Shown piece by piece: positions 47,314-55,540 of a stretch of 64,000 nt of DNA. This DNA comes from RPQJ01 sp963726665. GTDB lineage: Bacteria > Pseudomonadota > Gammaproteobacteria > Steroidobacterales > Steroidobacteraceae. Location: assembly GCA_963726665.1 (NCBI GenBank), contig CAVSDW010000019.1:124001-188000 (forward strand), in the 5' to 3' direction. Both the position numbers and the translations under genes were made by a program. Below the pieces are notes generated by a model, which did no database searches, was not told the DNA's origin, and worked only from the letters and a program-made list of their open reading frames with translations. How positions within the stretch are numbered: position 1 is the first letter of the stretch; every line of letters begins with the position of its first letter.

Positions 47314-48414
47314 ATGAAGATCATTGCGAAGCGCGAAGCGATTCTCGGACCACTGCAGTCGGTCATCGGCGTCGTGGAACGCAGGCAGACGATGCCGATC
47401 CTTGCCAACGTGCTGCTCGCCGCGAAAGGCAGCCGATTGTCGGTGACGGCGACCGACCTCGAAGTAGAGCTGGTCGCGAGTTCGGAGGTCGACGTCCAGC
47501 GCGCGGGCGAAGTCACCGTGCCGGGCCGCAAGCTCCTGGACATCTGCCGGGCGTTGCCGGATGGCGTGGAGATCACGCTCACGCTCGAAGGCGAGCGGAT
47601 GGTGGTCCGCGCTCGCAAGAGTCGCTTTACGCTTTCGACGCTGCCGGCCGCCGAATTTCCGACGGTCGACGAAATCAATGCGCAGCAGACGCTCAAGCTT
47701 CCGCAAAAGGACTTCAAGCGGCTGCTCGAGAAGACGCACTTCTCGATGGCCCAGCAGGACGTGCGTTACTACCTGAACGGCATGTTGCTTGAAACGTCGT
47801 CGAAAATGCTTCGATCTGTCGCGACTGACGGCCATCGTCTGGCTTTGTGCGAAGTCGAGCTCTCCGAGGGTGCCAAATCCGGGCAGCAGGTGATCGTGCC
47901 GCGGAAAGGCGTCCTGGAACTGCAGCGCATCCTCGGTGGCGAGGACCAGCCGCTGGAGCTGGGAATCGGGAGTAATCACATTCGCGTCCAGATCGGCGAT
48001 ATTCGGTTCACTTCGAAGCTGATTGACGGCCGATTCCCGGAGTACGGCCGGGTCATCCCCAGCAACCCCGGCTATGCGGTCACGGCCGGACGCGAAGAAT
48101 TGCGCCAAGCGCTGCAGCGCGCGGCGATCCTGTCCAACGAAAAATACCGTGGCATCCGGTTCGCGGTGAAGACGAACACGCTCGTAATCCAGTCGCACAA
48201 CCCGGAGCAGGAAGAGGCCGAGGAGCAGCTCGAGGTCGTGTACGACGGCGTCGAGCTCGACATCGGCTTCAACGTGAATTACCTGCTGGACGCGCTCGCG
48301 GCCATCGACGGGCCGGAAGTCGAGATCGGGCTCACCGACGGGAACAGCAGCTGCCTGATTCAGTCGAGCGCAGACGCGGGTGCGCGGTTCGTCGTCATGC
48401 CGATGCGGCTCTGA
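47314..48414 (+). CDS. dnaN: DNA polymerase III beta sliding clamp
   Basis: The 366-residue protein is the usual clamp length. It begins MKIIAKREAILGPLQSVIGV and shows the three-domain repeats; VLRSVATDGHRLAL-like residues (MLRSVATDGHRLALCEVEL) and the C-terminal FVVMPMRL, which contacts client proteins, are conserved. The ATG at 47314 follows the AT-rich part of the intergenic region, where its promoter probably lies. It is followed 30 bp later by recF. Confidence 0.98.
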   Translation: MKIIAKREAILGPLQSVIGVVERRQTMPILANVLLAAKGSRLSVTATDLEVELVASSEVDVQRAGEVTVPGRKLLDICRALPDGVEITLTLEGERMVVRARKSRFTLSTLPAAEFPTVDEINAQQTLKLPQKDFKRLLEKTHFSMAQQDVRYYLNGMLLETSSKMLRSVATDGHRLALCEVELSEGAKSGQQVIVPRKGVLELQRILGGEDQPLELGIGSNHIRVQIGDIRFTSKLIDGRFPEYGRVIPSNPGYAVTAGREELRQALQRAAILSNEKYRGIRFAVKTNTLVIQSHNPEQEEAEEQLEVVYDGVELDIGFNVNYLLDALAAIDGPEVEIGLTDGNSSCLIQSSADAGARFVVMPMRL

Positions 48415-48444
48415 TATCGGCCGCAAGCTCATGGCCGCGCCTCG

Positions 48445-49518
48445 ATGAGCCTCGACCGGCTGGCGATCGAGGATTTCCGGTGCGTCGAGCGTGCGGAGTT
48501 GGACTTCGACGGCCGTTGCAACCTGATCACCGGCGAAAATGCCTCGGGCAAGACGAGCTTGCTGGAGGCGATCTTTTTCCTTGGGCGGGGACGTTCCTTT
48601 CGGTCTACACGCAATGAAGCCCTGATCCGTACCGGCTCAGCGCAATTCAGCCTGATCGGACGTACCCAGCAACACGGCACCTCTCAGCCCCTCGGGATGC
48701 GCCTGAGTGCGGCCGGCATCGAAGCCCGATTTGGTGGCCGGCCGGTCAGCGGCCTCGCGGAACTGGCAACCCGGTTGCCGGTTCAGGCCATCGATCCAGA
48801 GGTTCACCGCCTGGTGGACGGTGGGCCACAAGAGCGGCGTCGATACCTGGACTGGGGTGTGTTCCACGTGGAACCAAATTTCGTGGAGCACTGGCGCCGG
48901 TATCAGCGGGCGCTCCGGCAGCGAAACGCCGCACTCAAGGCGAACCAGGCGCCCGCACTGGTCCGGGCCTGGGACCCGGAGCTGATCGAGGCGGGCGAGG
49001 AAGTCGCGAGCCACCGCCGCAGGTACATCGCCGGGCTGCAGGCCGCGGTCAGGAATTCGGGCCAGCGGCTGCTGCATGCGGACGTCGACATCGGTCTGCA
49101 CCAGGGTTGGTCGGCCGAGCGGACCCTGACCGAGGCTCTGGAGCACTCCTACGCGCGGGATCGAGAGCGAGGCCTGACACATGTGGGTCCGCACCGTGCG
49201 GATCTCTCGGTGCGGATTGCGGGCCAGGCGGCGCGTGATCGAGTGTCACGAGGGCAGCAGAAGCTGCTCGCTGCCGCGATGCTCCTCGGGCAGCTGGAAC
49301 ATGACGCCGAGCACGGCTCCAGCGTCGCGGCCCTGCTTGTGGATGATCCTGCGGCAGAGCTCGATGGAGCGAACCTCGAGCGCCTGCTGACCGAGGTGCT
49401 TAGCCTGCCGGCTCAGCTCTTCATCACGGCCCTGGACGCTCGAAATCCCGCCCTGCAAGGGCTGCCGGCCGGCCGCAGGTTCCACGTGGAACACGGCAAA
49501 GTGACGTGTCTGATATAA
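48445..49518 (+). CDS. recF: DNA replication and repair protein RecF
   Basis: RecF is an SMC-like ATPase that with RecO and RecR loads RecA at gaps. The 357-residue protein has Walker A GENASGKTSLLEAI near residue 30, the ABC-signature-like region VSRGQQKLLAAAMLLGQL, and Walker B AALLVDDPAAELD. Its coding sequence holds two parS-like palindromes (48860 and 49478), and the gyrB promoter overlaps its stop codon. Confidence 0.96.
   Translation: MSLDRLAIEDFRCVERAELDFDGRCNLITGENASGKTSLLEAIFFLGRGRSFRSTRNEALIRTGSAQFSLIGRTQQHGTSQPLGMRLSAAGIEARFGGRPVSGLAELATRLPVQAIDPEVHRLVDGGPQERRRYLDWGVFHVEPNFVEHWRRYQRALRQRNAALKANQAPALVRAWDPELIEAGEEVASHRRRYIAGLQAAVRNSGQRLLHADVDIGLHQGWSAERTLTEALEHSYARDRERGLTHVGPHRADLSVRIAGQAARDRVSRGQQKLLAAAMLLGQLEHDAEHGSSVAALLVDDPAAELDGANLERLLTEVLSLPAQLFITALDARNPALQGLPAGRRFHVEHGKVTCLI
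48860..48875. other. parS: parS-like centromere site 1, within recF
   Basis: TGTTCCACGTGGAACC is a near-perfect 16-bp palindrome that agrees with the parS sequence of the Soj/Spo0J ParAB type as known in pseudomonads. Its 14-bp core GTTCCACGTGGAAC is repeated at 49479-49492. ParB encoded at 9622-10527 would be the binding protein. Confidence 0.8.
49478..49493. other. parS: parS-like centromere site 2, within recF
   Basis: GGTTCCACGTGGAACA carries the same perfect 14-bp core as the site 618 bp upstream, with one mismatch to the consensus at the first base. It lies near the 3' end of recF, just upstream of the gyrB promoter. Confidence 0.78.
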
Positions 49519-49519
49519 T
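49511..49519 (+). promoter_or_regulatory. Candidate gyrB promoter (extended -10)
   Basis: TGATATAAT gives an extended -10 (TG at 49511-49512, TATAAT at 49514-49519), overlapping the recF stop. No good -35 box is present at 17-18 bp, which an extended -10 can tolerate. The gyrB start is 28 bp downstream. Confidence 0.5.
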
Positions 49520-49546
49520 TAAGGGTCTTTTTGAAGCGGGTCTCCA

Positions 49547-51952
49547 ATGAGCGGCGCCGACGTCTACGACTCCAGTAAAATCAAGGTCTTAAAGGGGCTT
49601 GATGCCGTCCGTAAGCGCCCTGGAATGTACATCGGCGACACCGATGACGGCACCGGCCTGCACCACATGGTCTTCGAGGTCGTCGACAACTCGATCGACG
49701 AAGCACTTGCGGGTCATTGCACGGACGTCACCGTCACCATCCACGAAGACCAGTCGGTCACCGTCACCGACAACGGCCGTGGAATACCTGTGGATATCCA
49801 CGAGGAAGAGGGCCGTTCGGCGGCCGAAGTCATCCTCACCGTACTGCACTCCGGCGGCAAGTTCGACGACTCGTCGTACAAGGTTTCGGGCGGCCTGCAC
49901 GGGGTCGGCGTATCGGTCGTGAACGCCCTTTCGGAAACCCTGTTCCTGACGATCTACCGGGACGGCAAGGAATACCGCCAGGAATACCGTCTCGGCGAGC
50001 CGGTGTCTTCGCTGGCCGAGTTCGGACCGAGCGACAAGCGCGGCACGACCATTCGGTTCAAGCCCAGCGACACGATCTTCAGCAACATCGATTTCAAGTA
50101 CGAAATCCTGCAGAAGCGGCTGCGCGAACTGTCGTTCCTGAATTCCGGGGTCCGCGTCGAGCTGGTCGACGAGCGTGACGACCGGCGCGAGATGTTCCAT
50201 CACGAGGGTGGCATCCGCGAATATGTCCGCTACCTGAACCGTAGCCGCACCGCGATCCACGAGACTATTTTCTGGTTCCGCGGCGAACGTGACGGCATCG
50301 TCGTCGAACTTGGCCTCCAGTGGAACGATTCGTACGCCGAGACGATGTCCTGCTATACGAACAACATCCCGCAGAAAGACGGTGGTACCCACCTGGCCGG
50401 ATTCCGCGGTGCCATCACCAGGACCCTGAACGACTACATCGAGCGTGAACTGGCGAGCAAGAAGGATCGGGTCCCGACCACCGGCGACGATTCGCGCGAA
50501 GGCCTCACGGCGGTCCTTTCCGTGAAGCTCCCGGACCCGAAATTCTCGTCGCAGACCAAGGACAAGCTCGTCTCGTCCGAGGTCAAGGGCGTGGTGGAAT
50601 CGCTGGTGGCGGAAAAGCTCGGCGAATTCCTGCTCGAGAGCCCGGCGCAGGCCAAGGCGATCGTCAACAAGATCATCGACGCTGCCCGTGCGCGCGAAGC
50701 GGCGCGCAAGGCGCGCGAGCTCACGCGCCGCAAGGGCGCGCTCGACATCGCGGGGCTGCCGGGAAAACTCGCCGATTGCCAGGAAAAGGATCCCGCGCTG
50801 TCGGAGCTCTTCATCGTCGAGGGCGATTCCGCAGGCGGCTCCGCCAAGCAGGGCCGCGACCGACGCACGCAGGCGATCCTGCCGCTCAAGGGCAAGATCC
50901 TGAACGTCGAGCGCGCGCGCTTCGACAAGATGATTTCGTCCGCGGAAGTGGGCACGCTCATCACCGCGCTGGGCTGCGGGATCGGCAAGGATGAATTCGA
51001 CATCGCGAAGCTGCGCTACCACCGCATCATCATCATGACGGACGCGGACGTGGACGGCTCGCACATCCGGACGCTGCTGCTGACCTTCTTCTACCGGCAG
51101 ATTCCGCTGCTCATCGAGCGCGGCCACATCTACATCGCGCAGCCGCCGCTCTACAAGGTGAAGAAGGGCAAGTCCGAGACCTACGTGAAGGACGACGTCG
51201 AGCTGAACCAGATGCTGTTGCGCTCGGCGCTCGAAGACGCGGCGCTGCACGTCAGCGCGGGCGCCGAGGCGATGCCTGCGACCGCTCTCGATACGCTTGC
51301 GCGGCGCTTCATGGAATTCCAGGCCGCCGCTCGCCGCTCACGGCGCCACGACATGCATGTGCTCGAGCAGATGCTGCAGTTGCCTGAACTCACGGTCGCG
51401 GAGCGTGAGAACGCCGAACGGCTCACGGCCTGGGGCTCGCAGCTCGAGCAGGCGCTGAATGCGGGGCAGCCGGCCGGGCGCCGCTACACCGTGTCGCTGC
51501 AGGCCGGCACGCCGCCCCACCTGCTGGTGAGCCGCACCGAGCACAGCGTCACGGTGGAGAAGCACCTGCATCGTGAATTCTTCAACTCGATCGAGTATCG
51601 ACGCATCGCGGAAATGTCCCGCACGCTGTCGGGACTCTTCGGACCGGGAGCGCACGTCCGCAAGGGCGAGGTGACCCACGAGGTCGCGAATTTCCGCGAC
51701 GCCCTGCTCTGGATGCTGGAGCAGGCGCGCAAGGGGCAGTCCATCCAGCGCTACAAGGGCCTGGGCGAGATGAACCCTTCCCAGCTGTGGGACACGACGA
51801 TCAATCCCGAGACGAGGCGCCTCGTGCAGGTGAGGATCGAGGACGCGCTCGGCGCCGACGACATTTTCTCCACGCTCATGGGCGACCAGGTCGAGCCGCG
51901 GCGCGAGTTCATCGAGCGCAACGCGCTGTACGCGACCAACATCGACGTCTGA
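49547..51952 (+). CDS. gyrB: DNA gyrase subunit B
   Basis: GyrB provides the ATPase and TOPRIM parts of gyrase. The 801-residue protein matches E. coli in size. It has the GHKL ATPase start (IKVLKGLDAVRKRPGMYIGD), VSGGLHGVGVSVVNALS, the TOPRIM motifs EGDSAGGSAKQGRDR and DADVDGSHI, and the C-terminal QRYKGLGEMNPSQLW. One clean reading frame from the ATG at 49547. It follows recF by 28 bp. Confidence 0.98.
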   Translation: MSGADVYDSSKIKVLKGLDAVRKRPGMYIGDTDDGTGLHHMVFEVVDNSIDEALAGHCTDVTVTIHEDQSVTVTDNGRGIPVDIHEEEGRSAAEVILTVLHSGGKFDDSSYKVSGGLHGVGVSVVNALSETLFLTIYRDGKEYRQEYRLGEPVSSLAEFGPSDKRGTTIRFKPSDTIFSNIDFKYEILQKRLRELSFLNSGVRVELVDERDDRREMFHHEGGIREYVRYLNRSRTAIHETIFWFRGERDGIVVELGLQWNDSYAETMSCYTNNIPQKDGGTHLAGFRGAITRTLNDYIERELASKKDRVPTTGDDSREGLTAVLSVKLPDPKFSSQTKDKLVSSEVKGVVESLVAEKLGEFLLESPAQAKAIVNKIIDAARAREAARKARELTRRKGALDIAGLPGKLADCQEKDPALSELFIVEGDSAGGSAKQGRDRRTQAILPLKGKILNVERARFDKMISSAEVGTLITALGCGIGKDEFDIAKLRYHRIIIMTDADVDGSHIRTLLLTFFYRQIPLLIERGHIYIAQPPLYKVKKGKSETYVKDDVELNQMLLRSALEDAALHVSAGAEAMPATALDTLARRFMEFQAAARRSRRHDMHVLEQMLQLPELTVAERENAERLTAWGSQLEQALNAGQPAGRRYTVSLQAGTPPHLLVSRTEHSVTVEKHLHREFFNSIEYRRIAEMSRTLSGLFGPGAHVRKGEVTHEVANFRDALLWMLEQARKGQSIQRYKGLGEMNPSQLWDTTINPETRRLVQVRIEDALGADDIFSTLMGDQVEPRREFIERNALYATNIDV

Positions 51953-51994
51953 CGGCCACGCGATGCGCGGCTGCCGAACTCGCACAGCGGTTCC

Positions 51995-53008
51995 TCACCC
52001 TGTCCGGCCCGGTCTCGTCCTGGAGCGGCGGGTGCGCCGTGCGGCGCTGCCTGAAGCGAATCGGGCGACGAGCCGCTCGTCTTCCGACACGGCCTCATGC
52101 TCGGCCTCGAGCACGAATTCGAGAAATCTCTCTGCGACCTGTGTGAGCGGTCGGCCCTTCAGGCTGACGATGCCGTAATGCAGGTGCATCCACGGTTCCC
52201 TCGCGAGCAGCACCAGCCGGCCGCTCTCGAGTTCCGTGGCGACGCATGACGGGATGGAGGCGGTGATCGTGTCCGAATTCAGGGCGATCCGCTTCGCGGG
52301 AGCAAGGGCGTTGCACTCGATCGACGGGAACGGGTATGAAGCCGCAGCCTGCCGGGTGGCCGATCGATGCGCCGCCAGCATTGGGTCGAGTATGCGCGGC
52401 GGCACCCGGCCCGGCGCGACGATCGGCCACGCGAAAACATCGGCGACGGTAACGTTGCCGCCTGCGGCAAGCGGGTGACCCGCGCGCGCCACGAAATAGA
52501 CCGGGTGTGCCGCGGCCATGGGCGCGATCTCGAGGTCCGGTTCGCGCAGCAGCGTGCTGGTCTCGGCGACGAAGAAGTCGAGTTCGCGGCTGCGGAGGTC
52601 GCGGGCCAGTTCGTCCCAGTTCCGGGACAGCACCTGTACGCCGACGCCATGAAACTGCTGAACGAATTTCGCGGCCGCGCGCGCCAGCACGGACTCGGCG
52701 GGGTACGGGCCGCCGCCGACGGCGACGCGGCCGGTCCTGAGGTTGCCATGGCTGACTGCCTCGCGATCAAGCTCCTCTGCCATTCGCAGCAGGTCCCGGG
52801 CGCGCTCGATGTACAGGCGGCCGAGGTCGGTAGGCACGACGCCGCTGCTCGATCGCAGGAACAACTGGCTGCCGAACTGCGCCTCGAGGTTCTGGATGCT
52901 GCGGGAAAGTCCCGGCTGGCTGACATGGAGGGCCGCCGCCGCGCGCACGAAGCTGCCGTGCTGCGCAAGAGCGATCGCCTGGCGCAGTTGCTTCAGTTCG
53001 AAGGCCAT
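51995..53008 (-). CDS. LysR-family transcriptional regulator
   Basis: From the ATG at 53008 the 337-residue protein begins MAFELKQLRQAIALAQHGSF, followed by the winged helix RAAAALHVSQPGLSRSIQNLE. The effector-binding domain spans about residues 92-300 (GNLRTGRVAVGGGPYPAES to LSLKGRPLTQ-like residues). A basic tail (SAARRTRRSRTRPGRTG) extends beyond the usual end. It is divergent from the sulfatase gene, so it probably regulates that gene and itself through the palindrome at 53027-53054. It converges with gyrB. The inducer is unknown. Confidence 0.92.
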   Translation of the reverse strand: MAFELKQLRQAIALAQHGSFVRAAAALHVSQPGLSRSIQNLEAQFGSQLFLRSSSGVVPTDLGRLYIERARDLLRMAEELDREAVSHGNLRTGRVAVGGGPYPAESVLARAAAKFVQQFHGVGVQVLSRNWDELARDLRSRELDFFVAETSTLLREPDLEIAPMAAAHPVYFVARAGHPLAAGGNVTVADVFAWPIVAPGRVPPRILDPMLAAHRSATRQAAASYPFPSIECNALAPAKRIALNSDTITASIPSCVATELESGRLVLLAREPWMHLHYGIVSLKGRPLTQVAERFLEFVLEAEHEAVSEDERLVARFASGSAARRTRRSRTRPGRTG

Positions 53009-53026
53009 GCAAATAACATATACCAA

Positions 53027-53054
53027 CGATGCCAAATATGCATTGGAAACATCG
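53027..53054. promoter_or_regulatory. Palindromic site between the LysR and sulfatase genes
   Basis: CGATG (53027-53031) and CATCG (53050-53054) flank CCAAATATGCATTGG, an imperfect inverted repeat with CCAA/TTGG ends. It lies 18 bp upstream of the LysR start in the AT-rich divergent spacer, the usual place for a LysR binding site. Confidence 0.45.
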
Positions 53055-53144
53055 TGCTGTTCCCGGCAACGTATGGCCTTCAGGCGTGCCCTGAACCGGC
53101 CGTCTCGAGCCGGCATTCACATCGAACTCGTGGAAGGGGAAGTC

Positions 53145-54693
53145 ATGACTCTGCGGATCGTTCGTTTGCTCGGCGCAGCGCTCCTTGCAGCGCTGGCCAT
53201 GCTCGGGACTGCGGCGCAGGCCGAGGCCCGCAAGCCCAACATCCTCATCATCTGGGGTGACGACATCGGCGTCTTCAACGTCGGCGCCTACAACATGGGA
53301 ATGATGGGCTACAAGACGCCCAACATCGACAGCATCGCGAAGGAAGGCGCGGTCTTCACGGACTGGTACGGCCAGCAGAGCTGCACCGCCGGCCGCGCCG
53401 CATTCATCACCGGGCAGTCGCCGATCCGCACGGGCCTCACCAAGGTGGGCCTGCCGGGCGCGCCGGAAGGCATGAAGAAGGAAGACCCGACCATCGCCAC
53501 GCTGCTCAGGGCCCAGGGCTACATGACCGGGCAGTTCGGCAAGAACCACCTCGGCGATCGCGACGAGATGCTGCCGACGGCCCACGGCTTCAATGAATTC
53601 TTCGGCAACCTCTATCACCTGAATGCGGAGGAGGAGCCGGAGAACCCCGACTATTTCAAGAACCCCGAGCTGAAGAAGAAGTTCGGTCCGCGTGGCGTCA
53701 TTCACAGCTACGACGATGGCCGCATCACGGACACCGGTCCGCTGACGAAGAAGCGCATGGAGACGGTGGACGAGGAGGTCACCAAGCGAGCGCTGGAATT
53801 CATGGAGGAAGCAAAAAAGGCGGACAAGCCGTTCTTCGTCTGGTGGAACTCCACCCGCATGCACATCTTCACGCACCTGAAGCCCTCGTCGGAGGGCAAG
53901 ACCGGACTGGGCATCTATGCCGACGGCATGGTCGAGCATGACGGCCACGTCGGCGAGCTGCTCGCGAAGCTCAAGGAGCTTGGCATCGACCAGAACACGA
54001 TCGTGATGTACTCGAGCGACAACGGCGCGGAGACCTTCACCTGGCCGGACGGCGGCACGACCATGTTCCGCGGCGAGAAGAACACCAACTGGGAGGGCGG
54101 CTACCGCGTGCCGACGCTGATTCGCTGGCCCGGTGTCATCAAGCCGGGCACGGTCATCAACGATATCGGCGCACACGAGGACATGTTGACCACCCTGTTG
54201 GCGGCGACCGGCGACACGACCGTCAAGGAAGACCTGCTCAAGGGCCTGAAGGTCGGCGGCACGACCTACAAGGTCCACCTCGACGGTTACAACCTCCTGC
54301 CGGCGCTGAAGGGTGAGGCGCCGTGGCCGCGCCACGAGTTCATTTACTGGACCGATGACGGCAGCGTGGCGGCGCTGCGCTACGACGCCTGGAAGATCAA
54401 CTTCCTGCAGCAGAACGCGGAGGGGCTCAGGGTCTGGCAGCAGCCTTTCGAAGAACTGCGGGCGCCGACACTGACCAACCTTCGCATGGATCCATTCGAG
54501 CGCGCCGACGAAGAGTACGCGATGGGCTACCAGCGCTGGTACGTGGAGCACATGTTCGTGATCGCGCCGGCAGGCGCTTACGTCGGCGCAGTGGCTGCAG
54601 AGCTTCAAGGAGTTCCCGCCGCGCCAGAAGCCCGGCAGCTTCAACCTCGATCGCGTGATGGAAGCGGTGACCGAGGGCCAGCCGAAAAAGTAG
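53145..54693 (+). CDS. Arylsulfatase-family sulfatase, exported, frame interrupted near the 3' end
   Basis: Sulfatases hydrolyse sulfate esters using a formylglycine made from Cys or Ser. From the ATG at 53145 (with GAAGGGGAAG upstream) there is a signal peptide (LLGAALLAALAMLGTAAQAEA), the metal site IIWGDDIGVF (D39, D40) and SCTAGRAAFITGQ, in which Cys80 of C-x-A-x-R is the modified residue. GQFGKNHLGDRDEMLPTAHG and YSSDNGAETFTWPDGG are also typical. Near 54590 one extra G disrupts the frame; the other frame gives AQWLQSFKEFPPRQKPGSFN and stops at 54693 (515 residues restored). Divergent from the LysR gene; followed by a terminator. No maturase gene is in the window. Confidence 0.93.
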
Positions 54694-54753
54694 CGGCGCG
54701 TCTGGCGCCGCCTGCGGCGGCGGCCCGCGCCGTCTGATTGCCAAATTTAAATT

Positions 54754-54784
54754 ACCGCCGGCCTCGTGCCGGCGGTTTCTTTTT
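54754..54784 (+). terminator. Rho-independent terminator after the sulfatase gene
   Basis: ACCGCCGGC (54754-54762) and GCCGGCGGT (54768-54776) form a perfect 9-bp stem with a 5-nt loop, followed by TTCTTTTTC. On the other strand it is close to the 3' end of the acyltransferase gene and may serve both. Confidence 0.85.
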
Positions 54785-54794
54785 CACGGATTAT

Positions 54795-55530
54795 TCAGCT
54801 GGGCTTTCCGCCGGGCTGAGCCACCATTTCGGCGATCTTGGCCTCGATCCACTCCTGGGCGCGGGCATTGATCTCGCGTGGCTCCAGGCCCGTCGGGTCG
54901 ATCGGCGGTCCGATGACGACGCGGATGGTCCCCGGGTATTTCATCCACGCGCGCCGCTTCCAGAAGTAGCCGGAGTTGTGTGCGATCGGCACGACCGGCG
55001 CGCCGGTCTTGGTCGCGAGCAGCGCACCGCTGATGCCGTACTTGCGGGTCTGCCCTGGCAGCACGCGGGTGCCTTCCGGGTAGACGACGATGCCCATGCC
55101 GGAGGCCAGGCGCTCCCGGCCCTGGCTGATGACCTGGTTCACGGCGGAGTGCCCGGCCTTGCGATTGATGGCGATCGGTTTGAAGGTGCTCACCGCCCAG
55201 CCGACGATCGGGATCCAGAGCATCTCGCGCTTCAGGCTCCACGCTGCAGGCGGCACGACGAACATCTGGGCGAGCGTGTCCCAGGATGAGGAGTGCTTCC
55301 ACAGCGAGATGAAGGGCTGCTGCGGAAGGTTCTCCTGGCCCTCGACGACGTACTTGAGACCGCACACCACGCCCGGCGAGCCAGGTGAGGAAAAGCCCCC
55401 AGGTACGCGGGATGACGTAGCGCTGCTCGATGCTGAGCGGCATCAGGGCCGAGATGAGCACCACGATGCCGAAGAATGCCGTGACCAGGATGAACAGGGT
55501 CGTGTAGATCAGCGACCTCAGGGCCTGCAT
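54795..55530 (-). CDS. 1-acyl-sn-glycerol-3-phosphate acyltransferase-like protein, frame interrupted once
   Basis: PlsC-type enzymes acylate lysophosphatidic acid in the inner membrane. The ATG at 55530 gives a membrane N-terminus (LIYTTLFILVTAFFGIVVLI). After WLAG, near 55375, an extra G in GGG shifts the frame. The rest (VVCGLKYVVEGQENLPQQPF) contains WKHSSSWDTL, where the usual HxxxxD box appears as KHSSSWD with His and Asp kept, and VVYPEGTRVLPGQ. The restored length is 244 residues, normal for PlsC. It ends in the terminator region and starts 10 bp after the glyS stop, so it belongs to the glyQ-glyS transcript. Confidence 0.88.
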
Positions 55531-55540
55531 GGTTCGCGTC

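Noticed and set aside
49589..51250. A 553-codon minus-strand frame inside gyrB.
   Set aside because: Antisense shadow of gyrB with skewed composition (Arg, Asp, Val, Leu) and no ribosome site.
52767..54644. A 625-codon minus-strand frame opposite the sulfatase gene.
   Set aside because: It ends as an out-of-frame copy of the LysR gene start; no independent evidence of coding.
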